Shown: positions 16,715 through 25,533, numbered from the stretch's first letter. The stretch: 54,019 nt of DNA from Candidatus Hydrogenedentota bacterium (GCA_024278275.1 JAJRTN010000182.1:1-54019), one strand, 5' to 3'. Notes: a model not told the origin generated them from the letters alone. Translations and numbers: made by a program.

Positions 16715-17881
16715 TTATCCGATTGTTTGCGATTCTAGCCATGAGCGGTCGTCTGGGTTATTACGAACCCAGCGCTCCAACAACTCCCCCCACTCAACAG
16801 TACAACGGAGACGTTCCCATGTTTGCTGGGCATTTTCTGAGAGTCGTGTGTAGCAGGTCGGGTCATTGACAAGTTCAGCCACCATCTCAGCAAGCGACCT
16901 AGAATTGGAAGCCTTAAACACCATGGCATCCTCTCGCTGTCGAAACTTGCTGATGAACATAGGGTGGTCGGAAATCACAAGCGGTGTCCGAGAACAAAGA
17001 CCCCCATATAGCGTCATCGGAAGACCTTCTGGGTAGCAATGTCTACTTGGCACAACAACTACATCATGACTGCGCATCAATCCGATAACGTCATCGTGCG
17101 CTACTTGTCCAGCAAGAGTAACCGATTCACATAGACCTATCTTTCGCACTCGCTCTTCAAGTGATTTCTGTCCGGAGCCCACGACAGTTAGCGTATAATT
17201 ACGCTGGGCTGAATTTAGTAATGAAAGTGCCTCAATCAAGTCAAATGTACCTTTAGCATGAGAAATCGTTCCAACATATAGAATCTTTACTGGCTTAGAC
17301 AAGTGTTGTCCACTCTTTGGTGAATGTTCTGCCGGAGTTATCAAGGCGGGCCAATCCCAAGCGATTATCTTGGCACTATGGACACCTATTCGAGCCAAAT
17401 CATTGGCGGCGGGAACATTATGATTTGCGACCCAGTCAATCTTGGGTGAATTCAGTAGTTTAGCAAGACGATAGAATGAAAGTCGTCGTTTAACTTTTAG
17501 AATAGATCCATAATTGAAGCTGTCAGCTAATAATGGTAATGTTCTCACGTTCTCGGTAATAGCCCATTTGAGTACCGAACTTACTGGACAACGGAGTATC
17601 AAATGAGTCGGTGACCGCCCTTCGATCACCTGAATAATAGAATTTGGACTGGATGAAGCAGTTTGATCCAGTCCCACCCAGTAGACACCGTTTGACAGAA
17701 GTCGTTCTCCACCCGGACCATTCAAGGTTATGACTGAGACATCATCGTATTTGGATGCCAAGTCGGCGACGTACTCGACTGAATAGCGTTGTGCGTAGTA
17801 CGTTTCACCTAGTCCTTTTGAAAAGCGTTCAACAGTCGCTGCATAATTTCCATGTTGGAGAAATGTGATTCGCATTGTCAT
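16715..17881 (-). CDS. GT4-type glycosyltransferase in an AT-rich insert
   Basis: This 388-aa protein has a GT-B layout. The N-terminal half begins MRITFLQHGNYA. The C-terminal nucleotide-sugar domain contains KILYVGTISHAKGTFDLIEA, VVGSGQKSLEERV and VVVVPSRHCYPEGLPMTLYG. In most GT4 enzymes that last stretch carries E-x7-E; here the first Glu is present but the second position is Gly, so donor binding may be altered. The gene is clearly richer in A and T than its neighbours, which points to recent transfer. It probably adds a sugar to a surface glycan. 16541-16714 upstream of the WecA-like gene holds no gene, only AT-rich low-complexity sequence. Confidence 0.8.
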   Translation of the reverse strand: MTMRITFLQHGNYAATVERFSKGLGETYYAQRYSVEYVADLASKYDDVSVITLNGPGGERLLSNGVYWVGLDQTASSSPNSIIQVIEGRSPTHLILRCPVSSVLKWAITENVRTLPLLADSFNYGSILKVKRRLSFYRLAKLLNSPKIDWVANHNVPAANDLARIGVHSAKIIAWDWPALITPAEHSPKSGQHLSKPVKILYVGTISHAKGTFDLIEALSLLNSAQRNYTLTVVGSGQKSLEERVRKIGLCESVTLAGQVAHDDVIGLMRSHDVVVVPSRHCYPEGLPMTLYGGLCSRTPLVISDHPMFISKFRQREDAMVFKASNSRSLAEMVAELVNDPTCYTRLSENAQQTWERLRCTVEWGELLERWVRNNPDDRSWLESQTIG

Positions 17882-17970
17882 CGTATCCTTGTATTGTGTT
17901 CTTAGTCCTTAGTCCCTTACCAGTGAATTTCTGAACAAAACGACACAAAAACGTCCGCGATGGCACAAAA

Positions 17971-17995
17971 CCCCTCTCCCCATTTGGGAAAGGGG
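17971..17995. terminator. Hairpin in the 17882-18376 gap
   Basis: CCCCTCTCCC (17971-17980) and GGGAAAGGGG (17986-17995) pair over ten positions with one C-A mismatch and a five-base loop. No T-run follows on either strand, so it may be a REP-type hairpin rather than an intrinsic terminator. The rest of this 495-base gap shows no convincing gene; short frames in it have no family resemblance. Confidence 0.4.
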
Positions 17996-18376
17996 CAAGA
18001 ATCACAGATTGAGCCGGGGTAAACGCAAATGCGTGAGTGAGTGTTTTCAAAAATCCGGCTATGTAATGTTCCTCAGTCAAGAGGTGAATGTGAATAGAGG
18101 TTACTTGCAGATATTATGCAAGAGCAACTTTTTGGTTCCGGCTGCGCGGGGTTAGGATTTTTAGAGGCCGAACTACGCGGCCATATTGAGACATCCGCAT
18201 TTGTCATATTTCTATTACATGCAGATCTATTTAGTCCCTCTTGTGCTGTTCCAATACGGTTCAGATATTCCTCTGTCGGCCCACAAGAGACAAAGGTGAC
18301 ACCCACATGATGGGTCGCGCCTGTGTACCGCCTGAAACAAAAACGACAGAACTTCGGCAATACTCCACATGATTCG

Positions 18377-19312
18377 TCAAACATCCCACCCCAGTTCCTT
18401 TAGATTCAACCCCGTCATTTCTTGTACGGCAGCGTTAGACTCTCGAAACAGGCCTTGATACCTGTCTTCGACAAATGATCGGAGTCTTTCCTCGAACGGT
18501 ACTTTGGCAAAGGAGGGAACAAACATATCGACCATACGTGTTAGCCTGAGTAATCCGCGCTCCACTGAACCGCGGTCGGTGGATAGAGGGTTTTTTACCA
18601 TGAAACGGTTAAGCGGTCTTCGAATAGCCAACGCGACCGCCGAAGCGCCAACATTTACGGGTTGGGAGGGATTCAGTGGAAGCGGAGAAATGCCAACGAA
18701 ATTCTGTAACCTGTTGACGAACACTTGTGCCTGTTCCCGAAGAAGCTCGTAAGGCAGCACACATACATTATCTCTTCCGAAAAGCCCTGTATAGAAGCTA
18801 ATGGCGTGATGATACTCAAGGTAATCAGGACGTAGAATGGGCGTCATGGAACGACGTTCTCTTCCAGTGCCGACAAACATTTGAATGCTGTGAGGGTTGC
18901 CTTGCTTAATGTATTCGCGGAACATCGACAATGCCATTGATTTCTGTTCGCGAATACATATGAGGACTTTGCCTTCTTCTCTAAAGGCCGCATGCAACCG
19001 CTGCGCGACTGCATGCCCATCATATCGACGTTGCATAGGATCCCCGAGCAGGCACTCGTCCGACAACACGGAAACGAGCCCAGAGTCTTGTTTGTCACTC
19101 AAATACGGGGAGGGGAGGAAATGACGCCGGGCCCTGACGGGATCGAAAGCATATGGGTTTGAAACTACAAACTCGGCAATAAGGTCACCTCTCGTCGTTG
19201 GCGCAGGAATTCTGAATCCAAGTCTAGCATCATCAAACACATTTCTCTGAAGCCACGTCGAGGCTGTCTTTATGTGGCCTACATGCAGCAAGAGTGGTTG
19301 AGTTACCCTCAT
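18377..19312 (-). CDS. Sulfotransferase-like protein
   Basis: The 311-aa protein begins MRVTQPLLLHVGHIKTASTW. The IKTASTWLQRNVF loop (residues 14-26) is the 5'-phosphosulfate-binding loop of PAPS-dependent sulfotransferases. VLICIREQKSMALSMFREYI in the middle corresponds to the 3'-phosphate-binding segment. The ATG at 19312 is preferred because AGGAG lies nine bases upstream, whereas an ATG three codons earlier abuts that site. It would transfer sulfate from PAPS to a glycan or other acceptor. It lies in the same AT-rich insert as the adjacent glycosyltransferase, so sulfated surface polysaccharide is a fair guess. The gap 19313-19490 holds no gene. Confidence 0.75.
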   Translation of the reverse strand: MRVTQPLLLHVGHIKTASTWLQRNVFDDARLGFRIPAPTTRGDLIAEFVVSNPYAFDPVRARRHFLPSPYLSDKQDSGLVSVLSDECLLGDPMQRRYDGHAVAQRLHAAFREEGKVLICIREQKSMALSMFREYIKQGNPHSIQMFVGTGRERRSMTPILRPDYLEYHHAISFYTGLFGRDNVCVLPYELLREQAQVFVNRLQNFVGISPLPLNPSQPVNVGASAVALAIRRPLNRFMVKNPLSTDRGSVERGLLRLTRMVDMFVPSFAKVPFEERLRSFVEDRYQGLFRESNAAVQEMTGLNLKELGWDV

Positions 19313-19490
19313 TATATCCATCTCCTATGATTGCCTACTCACATGAACACTTATCTATGTAGTAACTACATGTCTGCGTTACCCATCCGGATGGTGATGC
19401 GCACTCTCACGAGGGATTTCTACATTCTCCAAGTTAACCACTATAGGCGCGGGAACGGGGGCGGGTCAACGACGGCGAGCGCGGGCTCCG

Positions 19491-20726
19491 TCATCCCCCG
19501 CCCGCGACAACCTTTTCCAGGCAGGCCAGGTAGTCCTCGGCCTTACGGCGGCGGCTGTAATGGGCCACCACGTGTTCCCGGGCACGTTTGCCGTGGCGTT
19601 CCCGTCTTTCGGGGTCATTCGCCAGGGCTTCGATGGCTTTGGCCAGGGCGGCGGGATCTTCCGGCTCCACCGCAATGCCCGCGCCGGCTTCCTCCAGCAG
19701 TTGCTTCGCCTGCCCCGCCACGCCGAGGATGATGGGCCGTCCACAGGCCATGATCTCGAACATCTTCGACGGTATGTTGAGTAGAAAAACATTCAGTTTT
19801 CGCAGCGGCACCAGGCAAATATCCGCCGTCGCGTAGAAATGGGGCATGGCTTCCTTGGGCTGGGGGGGCAGGAAGGTCACGCGCCGCAAGTCCAGTTCTT
19901 CGGCGTAGCGCAGCAGTTTCCGGCGTTCCGCGCCCGAACCCACCAACACGAAACGCAGGTCCTCGCGGTGTTGCAGCAACGCAGCGGCGTCCAGCACCGT
20001 GCGCAGGCCCTGGGACAGCCCGTGGGTCCCGATATACATGACCACCAGTTCCTTTCCCCAGCCGTGGTCTGTCCGAACGGAAGTCATGCGGTCGTGGGGC
20101 GTGAAGAAATCTTCATCAATGCCGTTGGTGATGGTGCGGACCTTTTCCGAGGGTACGCCGCCCGCGATGATCTGGTCGCGCGAGGCGTCGGCCACGGCGA
20201 TGACGGCCCGCGCGTGGCGGTAGAGAAAGCGTTCGAGCCGGCGGAGCAATCCGATGAGCAGGGGGTTGCGCAGGGAGCCCAGGTCGATGATTTGCCGGGG
20301 CCACAGGTCGCGCACTTCGAGGACGAAAGGCCGCCGCTTGACACGGGCCACGAGATAGCCCGCCAGCCCGCAGAGCAGTTGGGGCGACGTGGCCACCACC
20401 ACGTCGTAACGCCTCCTGGTGGCGAAACAGCCAAAGAAGGTGGCGGAGAGCATGAAGGTGAAAAAACTCAGGCTGCGCCGGATGACGCCCGCATTGGGCG
20501 TGGCGAAGATCCAGCAACGAAGCACGTCGATACCTTCCATGGTTTCCCGGTGGGTCAGCCCTCCGCGGTAGGGGCCGGGGATGACGCCGGTGGGGTAATT
20601 GGGTTTCGCGCAGACCACGGTGACCTCGTGGCCCAGGCGTACCCAGTGCCGGGCGTGCTCGAAGGTGCGCGCCGCGGGCGCGCCCACCTCGGGCGGGAAG
20701 TACTGGCAAAAGAAGAGAATCCGCAC
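19491..20726 (-). CDS. GT4 glycosyltransferase (WcaI/WbuB-like)
   Basis: The 411-aa protein starts VRILFFCQYFPPEVGAPAAR, the usual opening of WcaI/WbuB-like glycosyltransferases acting on lipid-linked surface glycans. The GTG at 20726 is one base after the truA stop, with GGGAG eleven bases upstream, so the two genes are translationally coupled. LEVRDLWPRQIIDLG marks the N-terminal half. The C-terminal donor domain contains VVMYIGTHGLSQGLRTVLDA, FVLVGSGAERRKLL and PSKMFEIMACGRPIIL, with the catalytic-site Glu intact. GC content resembles the core genome, unlike the glycosyltransferase at 16715-17881. The sugar and acceptor are unknown. Confidence 0.87.
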   Translation of the reverse strand: MRILFFCQYFPPEVGAPAARTFEHARHWVRLGHEVTVVCAKPNYPTGVIPGPYRGGLTHRETMEGIDVLRCWIFATPNAGVIRRSLSFFTFMLSATFFGCFATRRRYDVVVATSPQLLCGLAGYLVARVKRRPFVLEVRDLWPRQIIDLGSLRNPLLIGLLRRLERFLYRHARAVIAVADASRDQIIAGGVPSEKVRTITNGIDEDFFTPHDRMTSVRTDHGWGKELVVMYIGTHGLSQGLRTVLDAAALLQHREDLRFVLVGSGAERRKLLRYAEELDLRRVTFLPPQPKEAMPHFYATADICLVPLRKLNVFLLNIPSKMFEIMACGRPIILGVAGQAKQLLEEAGAGIAVEPEDPAALAKAIEALANDPERRERHGKRAREHVVAHYSRRRKAEDYLACLEKVVAGGG

Positions 20727-20727
20727 G

Positions 20728-21585
20728 TTAAGGGGAACTCCCGGAAGCTTCGTGTTTGGTCCTGCGTGTCGTCCGGGGCCGGGCACTGGCCGGCAGGCTG
20801 CCCGTGGCACACGGTTCTTCCGTTACCTCATCATAGAAAACCTCGGCCATGGCCAGGCCATGGGCCGGGGCACAGTGCCCGAGAAAAGGGCCGGGCGCGT
20901 CGACGCACTGGTCAAGGAACGCGGGGTCGAAGCGGCCGCGCCCGATTTCCACCAGCGTGCCCACCATGTTCCGCACCATGTGGTAAAGAAAGCCGTCCCC
21001 ATGAAAATTGAAACGCCACAGGCGCTCCCCATCCCGCGCTTCGACCAGGCCGCCCTGTTCCAACGTGGCCGAGTAGAGGGTGCGCACCGTTGTCTTCATC
21101 TGGCTTCCCGTGCTTTGGAAGCCGGCGAAATCATGCCGGCCCACCAGCTTGGGCAGCAGGGAAGCCATCAACGCCAGGTCGAGCCGGTACGGCACATGCC
21201 AGGCATACCGGGCGCTGAAGGGGTCCGCTTCGCTGCCGGTGTCGATGGCGTAGCAATAGCGCTTCGACTTCGCCGAGAATCGGGCGTTGAAATCGTCGGC
21301 CACGGGCACAAGCCGGGTGATGCGGATCTCCGGGGAAAGCATTTGCGACAAGGCGTGGCGCAGTCTTTCGGGCGGATCGCCCGGCCACCTGCACGAGAAC
21401 ACCTGGCCCAGCGCGTGGACCCCGGCATCGGTACGGCCCGCGCCTTGCACGGCCACGTGTCGCCCGGCGATACGCGCCATGGCGGTCTCAATCTCGCCCT
21501 GTACGGTCCGGCCATTGGATTGACGCTGCCAACCGGCGAAACGGGTTCCATCGTAACGCACCGTGCCTTTCAGGGTTGCTTCCAT
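20728..21585 (-). CDS. truA: tRNA pseudouridine synthase A
   Basis: TruA converts uridines 38-40 of tRNA anticodon arms to pseudouridine. The 285-aa protein starts MEATLKGTVRYDGTRFAGWQ, which fixes the ATG at 21585; a longer frame to 21630 lacks homology. The catalytic Asp53 is in GAGRTDAGVHALGQ. Other family blocks are FNARFSAKSKRYCYAI, RHDFAGFQSTG and FHGDGFLYHMVRNMVGTLVE. An Arg/Thr/Ser-rich tail of about 25 residues extends past the usual end. The downstream glycosyltransferase starts one base after the stop. Confidence 0.95.
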   Translation of the reverse strand: MEATLKGTVRYDGTRFAGWQRQSNGRTVQGEIETAMARIAGRHVAVQGAGRTDAGVHALGQVFSCRWPGDPPERLRHALSQMLSPEIRITRLVPVADDFNARFSAKSKRYCYAIDTGSEADPFSARYAWHVPYRLDLALMASLLPKLVGRHDFAGFQSTGSQMKTTVRTLYSATLEQGGLVEARDGERLWRFNFHGDGFLYHMVRNMVGTLVEIGRGRFDPAFLDQCVDAPGPFLGHCAPAHGLAMAEVFYDEVTEEPCATGSLPASARPRTTRRTKHEASGSSP

Positions 21586-21656
21586 GACGCCTATTGTAGA
21601 CCACCGCGCCGTGGCGCGGCCACCGGACACGGATCAACAGGGTGGTAAATCCATGG

Positions 21657-21740
21657 AGTGGGCCCTGGCACACCGGGTTCCGGCCCCGGTGACGTGACAG
21701 GTAAGTCCTGACGGGAGGCGATGGCGGGCCAAGACCCGCC
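21657..21740. repeat. 84-bp palindrome-bounded element, degenerate copy
   Basis: AGTGGGCCCTGGCACACC (21657-21674) and GGCGGGCCAAGACCCGCC (21723-21740) are decayed versions of the end palindromes found at 15169-15253 and 23705-23789, at almost the same spacing. The inner sequence has diverged. It lies in the divergent gap between truA and the lipoprotein gene. Confidence 0.5.
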
Positions 21741-21888
21741 CGCCGGGAACCCGCCCGTGTTCTCCCCGCAGGTTTGACACTCGCCAAGTCGGTCCAGTAG
21801 GCTCTGTCGCGTGGGGCGGCACACGGAGACGCGTCATCGTATCCGTGCTTTTCAACGTTGCTGCCCTAAACTGGGAGCTTCCTGGATC

Positions 21889-22317
21889 ATGCGTAAAACA
21901 ATCCTTTTCTCCATCTCCCTGCTGGCCCTGTCCGGCTGTTTCACCTTTGGCCAGGCCCCCGAAATCGGCCAGGCCGAAGTGACGCCGAGCGTGTTGGCGC
22001 CCGACTCCTCGGGCCTTATCACCGTGGTCATCAACGATGCCCACAACATCGTGGATCGTGTCGAAGGCGTGGTCCAGGTCGAGCCCCCCGTGCGTATTCC
22101 GCTCTACGATGACGGCACCCACGGCGATGCCGAGGCCGGGGACGGTGCATGGTCCATCCAGGTGCCCGTACCGGGCGACGCCCCCGCCGGCAACTATGAG
22201 ATCGTTTTTACCGCCTACACCGATGACGGGCTTCCCGTGGAAGTGCGTGGCAGGGACCGAAAAGTCGTCGTGTTGCGGACGAGCCTGCCCTTTGTTATCG
22301 CCAAACCCGGGGAGTAG
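21889..22317 (+). CDS. Lipoprotein with Ig-like/choice-of-anchor-type domain, 142 aa
   Basis: The signal peptide MRKTILFSISLLALSGC ends in the lipobox LSGC, with Cys17 as the lipidated residue. GGGAG lies eleven bases before the ATG. The mature part looks like a single beta-sandwich: VTPSVLAPDSSGLITVVIND, then YDDGTHGDAEAGDGAWS, a pattern common in calcium-linked Ig-like and choice-of-anchor domains. The sulfatase-fold gene begins five bases after its stop, so the two are cotranscribed and may act together at the outer membrane. No specific function can be assigned. Confidence 0.7.
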   Translation: MRKTILFSISLLALSGCFTFGQAPEIGQAEVTPSVLAPDSSGLITVVINDAHNIVDRVEGVVQVEPPVRIPLYDDGTHGDAEAGDGAWSIQVPVPGDAPAGNYEIVFTAYTDDGLPVEVRGRDRKVVVLRTSLPFVIAKPGE

Positions 22318-22322
22318 TGTTT

Positions 22323-23609
22323 ATGTCGCGATGGATGATTCTGGCCGTCCTGACGGCGGCGGGGGTGGCCCATGGCGGCGAAACGGCCCGCCCCAACGTG
22401 GTGCTCCTTTCCGTGGACACGCTTCGCGCGGATCACCTGGGCTGTTACGGTTACCCCCGCGACACGTCACCCGCCATCGACACCTTCGCGGAAACAGCCT
22501 TGCTCTTCGAGGACACGATCTGCGAAGTACCGCTTACATCGCCCTCTTTTGGGTCCATCTTCTCGTCCCGTTTCCCCCGGATGAACGGTACCACGCGCAA
22601 CGGCCTGCGCATGCCGGCGAGTGTGCCCCTTATCACGGAGCAGTTCGCGGAAGCCGGTTACCAGACCCTTTGCGTGCAAAGTAACTGGACCCTCAAGGCG
22701 AAACTGAGCGGATTGGATCGGGGCTTCGATCAATACGACGAGGATTTCCACCAGAAGCGCTGGGGCTTCATCAAGGCGGAACGCACCGCGGACGAAGTGT
22801 CCCGTGTTGCGCTCGATTTACTCGCCGGGCTTGATCCGGACAAGCCGTTCTTCGCGTGGATCCACTTTACCGATCCCCACGCGCCCTACACGTTTCACCG
22901 CAAGTTCAACCCGGCGGGAAAACGGCCCTTCGGCGCCCGTCGCGAGGAAAAGGTGCGCATCAAGTACGACAGTGAGATCGCCTACTGTGATGCCGAGATC
23001 GCCAGGGTGCTCGCGGCGCTTCCGGAAAACACGGCCGTGGTCTTCACCGCCGATCACGGTGAAAGCCTCTGGGAACACGACTACCTGGGCCATGGCCGGC
23101 GCATCTACCAGTCCGGTCTTCATATTCCGCTTATTATCCGCGCCCCCGGACTTGCGGCGGGACGGACCGGCGTTCCCGCCCGCGCCATCGACCTGGGCCC
23201 CACCCTGCTGGGGCTTGCCGGGTTGAAACCGGCCGGGGGCATGCTGGGCGTGAATCTGCTGGCATCCCCGCCCGCGGCGGATCGTGTCCGCGTCATCGAG
23301 ACCTATGGCGGCGCCGTGCCCAACCTGCCCGGCGCCAAGGCGGTCATGGCCGATGCCGGCCCCATGCGCCAGGGTGTCCTCTTTGATAATTGGAAACTCA
23401 TTATTGACGGGCGTAATGCGGAATTGTTCAACCTGGCGGAGGATCCCCAGGAGTTGCACGATCTATCCGGCGCCCTTCCCGGGAAGGTGGAGCAACTTCG
23501 CCAACGCGTCTCCCGATGGGACGCCGCCACGGAGCGCGTTCAGCCCGGCGAGGAAGACCTCAACGAGGAAGACATGCGCGCCCTGGAAGCGCTGGGGTAT
23601 GTCGATTAG
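22323..23609 (+). CDS. Exported sulfatase-fold hydrolase with Thr at the nucleophile position
   Basis: This 428-aa protein has a signal peptide (MSRWMILAVLTAAGVAHG) and an alkaline-phosphatase-superfamily core. NVVLLSVDTLRADHLGCYGY carries the metal-binding Asp32, and FTADHGESLWEHDYLGHG supplies further ligands. The nucleophile segment reads EVPLTSPSFGSIFSS, placing Thr72 where true sulfatases have Cys or Ser (C/S-x-P-x-R), and no following Arg is in place. It is therefore unlikely to carry formylglycine and may act on phosphate or phosphonate esters. It ends with the LEALGY motif seen in many such proteins. The ATG at 22323 is chosen over a GTG at 22317 because GGGGAG is eight bases upstream. 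Confidence 0.8.
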   Translation: MSRWMILAVLTAAGVAHGGETARPNVVLLSVDTLRADHLGCYGYPRDTSPAIDTFAETALLFEDTICEVPLTSPSFGSIFSSRFPRMNGTTRNGLRMPASVPLITEQFAEAGYQTLCVQSNWTLKAKLSGLDRGFDQYDEDFHQKRWGFIKAERTADEVSRVALDLLAGLDPDKPFFAWIHFTDPHAPYTFHRKFNPAGKRPFGARREEKVRIKYDSEIAYCDAEIARVLAALPENTAVVFTADHGESLWEHDYLGHGRRIYQSGLHIPLIIRAPGLAAGRTGVPARAIDLGPTLLGLAGLKPAGGMLGVNLLASPPAADRVRVIETYGGAVPNLPGAKAVMADAGPMRQGVLFDNWKLIIDGRNAELFNLAEDPQELHDLSGALPGKVEQLRQRVSRWDAATERVQPGEEDLNEEDMRALEALGYVD

Positions 23610-23653
23610 CCTCCCCCCGTGCGATAGTCACCAATGCACATCTTGTCCCCACC

Positions 23654-23682
23654 CGTCATTCCCGCGAAGGCGGGGCTCCATG
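23654..23682 (+). repeat. REP-like TCATTCCCGCG element
   Basis: CGTCATTCCCGCGAAGGCGG followed by GGCTCCATG forms an imperfect hairpin (CCCGC...GCGGG). The same repeat recurs at 23855-23883 in the same gap. Confidence 0.65.
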
Positions 23683-23704
23683 ATAATGTATCCGCAGTAC
23701 GTAG

Positions 23705-23789
23705 GGTGGGCCTTGGCCCACCAAGACTGAAACCTTGACGACGAAACAGTCTCCCTTGGAAGAACGGCCATGGTGGGCCAAGGCCCACC
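23705..23789. repeat. 85-bp palindrome-bounded element, copy 2
   Basis: The ends are GGTGGGCCTTGGCCCACC (23705-23722) and GGTGGGCCAAGGCCCACC (23772-23789), exactly as in the copy at 15169-15253. The inner part also matches apart from a handful of bases. Two REP-like elements flank it. The gap 23610-23989, between convergent genes, holds nothing else. Confidence 0.8.
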
Positions 23790-23854
23790 CCGGAACTGCG
23801 CCATGGAGCGCCCTGTTGGCGCGGGACACGCGCCGCCCACGGGCATCCCCCCCC

Positions 23855-23883
23855 TGTCATTCCCGCGAAAGCGGGGATCCATG
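23855..23883 (+). repeat. REP-like TCATTCCCGCG element
   Basis: TGTCATTCCCGCGAAAGCGG and the following GGATCCATG form a CCCGC/GCGGG hairpin and match the element at 23654-23682. Confidence 0.65.
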
Positions 23884-23989
23884 GGAAGTATCCGGGTAAG
23901 CGTCTCAATTTCGCAATTGCCTCAAATAAGGTGAAAGCCCCTTGGCACGGGGCCAAGAGGCTTTCCGGAGAAATGGTGGAAACATGCAA

Positions 23990-25270
23990 TCAGTTGTTGG
24001 CGTGGATGAGGGGCGCAACCGCCGAGAGTTCCTCCAGGGTCTGGTCGCTGGCATTGGTCCCGTTGTGGCAACGCTGACAGGCGAAGTCGAGGGTCAGGTA
24101 CCCGCGGGAGACGAGGGCGTTGTCGGTGGGATCGTTGTAGAACATGCCGCCTTCATCCTCGGCGCCGATGGCGTCGGTGATGATCTTGAAGACATGGGTC
24201 CGCACATCGCCTTCGTGTTCGTTGTAGGCGATGCCGGACTTGGTCGCCGAACCCATGTGACAGTCGATACAGGCCAGGTTGGCCATGGAGGGACGGTCCA
24301 CGGATTTGTCGGGGTGGCACGTGGTGCAGTCGATCTTGATGCCCGCCTCGGGATCGTAGCGCGTCGGCTGGTGCGGATCGTGACAGGTCACGCACTTGAT
24401 GTTGGCGTGCGGGCTGGCAAGGAGTTCGTCGTACTGCTCGTGATGGCGAATGAAACCACCGCTGGCCAGAATCCGGTTGTTGGCGTCACGGGTATGGCAC
24501 TCGCCGCAACGTTTGCCGGGCAGGTCATCGGGCGCGTCGGACGTCTCGATGGTGATGTCGGCCGCCAGTTGGCTCTCTGCATGGGCCGCGCCCGGACCAT
24601 GACAGGCTTCACAATGGACGCCCGGCTCGGACCATGTTCCCTGGATGCCCGGAAGACCGTCCTGGAAAGCCTCTTTGTTGTTTTCGAAATCGGCGATTTC
24701 TTCCGGTGTGGCGTCTTCCCAGGCAGTGGTGTGGCACTTGCCGCAGTTATAGGGCTTGCGGGCCTTTCCGAGGGCGGCCTGATCGTCGGACGGGTGAGAG
24801 TAGGGGACCCAGCGCTGGTTATCGCCGGGGAACCTGGGCGGATTCCACTGGGTGCTTCGTTGCCGGCCCTGCGGATCGTCTTCCGCGAACTGGGTCATGA
24901 TATACCCTTCGCTATCCATGAAGCGGGCCTTCCAGCCGTAACCGCCGATCACGTAGGTGATCTCGTCCCAGCCAATCTGGCGACCGTCCCAGTCGATGGG
25001 CGGGTTGGGCACGTTCACCACATTGGCTTTTGTCCCCAGGAACGGGAACGGGTAGGTAGGGGGTTGGTTGTTCACGACCTTGTTTATCTTGTAGCTGTGA
25101 CCGCTCAAAATGAATTCGTTGTATTGCTCCTCATGGCATTCGCCACATTTGGCCGAACCGACATATCCGTCCTTAAATGTCGATACCGGCGGCCTGGGAC
25201 AACCGGAGACCATGACGGCTAACGCGGAGAGCCCGATCAAGGCGGCTATTCTACGATTCCAACGCTGCAT
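23990..25270 (-). CDS. Octaheme c-type cytochrome lipoprotein
   Basis: The 426-aa protein carries eight CxxCH haem-binding motifs: CGECH (42-46), CGKCH (about 176), CEACH (about 220), CGECH (about 255), then CVTCH, CTTCH, CIDCH and CQRCH in the second half. An N-terminal signal ends in the lipobox VSGC with Cys24, so it is anchored as a lipoprotein, probably in the periplasm or on the outer membrane. HEEQYNEFILSGHSYK after the first haem, and extra His residues, could supply distal ligands. GGAAGG lies five bases before the ATG. It should act in extracytoplasmic electron transfer or reduction; no partner genes are adjacent. It resembles multihaem cytochromes annotated only generically. Confidence 0.88.
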   Translation of the reverse strand: MQRWNRRIAALIGLSALAVMVSGCPRPPVSTFKDGYVGSAKCGECHEEQYNEFILSGHSYKINKVVNNQPPTYPFPFLGTKANVVNVPNPPIDWDGRQIGWDEITYVIGGYGWKARFMDSEGYIMTQFAEDDPQGRQRSTQWNPPRFPGDNQRWVPYSHPSDDQAALGKARKPYNCGKCHTTAWEDATPEEIADFENNKEAFQDGLPGIQGTWSEPGVHCEACHGPGAAHAESQLAADITIETSDAPDDLPGKRCGECHTRDANNRILASGGFIRHHEQYDELLASPHANIKCVTCHDPHQPTRYDPEAGIKIDCTTCHPDKSVDRPSMANLACIDCHMGSATKSGIAYNEHEGDVRTHVFKIITDAIGAEDEGGMFYNDPTDNALVSRGYLTLDFACQRCHNGTNASDQTLEELSAVAPLIHANN

Positions 25271-25481
25271 AACACCCTTCCTTTCCTGTAATGGCGGTTT
25301 TCAGTTCCAGACACGGGCCTGTCGGCGCGACTTAAAGGAACCTCCACCAAACACACCGCCAAGAACACCCCGGCAGTTTCACAACACCGTGTCTGTGCAT
25401 TCCCGACACAGCAACACGCTTGTGTTATTGTAGAAGTATGATCGACATTATGAATCCGCAAATTGGCTGAAAAACGCGCCA

Positions 25482-25533
25482 GACCATGCGCATTTTTGCC
25501 TATGGTCGGGCATGTTTATGGGGAAAAATGCCC
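25482..25533. other. Two adjacent 26-base hairpins in a divergent intergenic region
   Basis: GACCAT-N14-ATGGTC (25482-25507) is followed without a gap by GGGCAT-N14-ATGCCC (25508-25533). Both have perfect six-base stems and 14-base loops. GCATTTTT (25490-25497) in the first loop can also pair with AAAAATGC (25524-25531), which would exclude the second stem. It lies between the divergent cytochrome and sulfatase-fold genes. The rest of 25271-25866 shows no convincing gene; a small AACAC/GTGTT inverted repeat is at about 25418-25432. Confidence 0.5.

Noticed and set aside
18073-18384. Minus-strand frame in the gap next to the sulfotransferase gene
   Set aside because: No recognisable domain, no ribosome binding site and Cys/Ser-rich text; the gap looks like non-coding or decayed DNA.
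23610-23989. CRISPR array
   Set aside because: The repeats here are two REP hairpins and one 85-bp element at uneven spacing, without regular spacers or cas genes.
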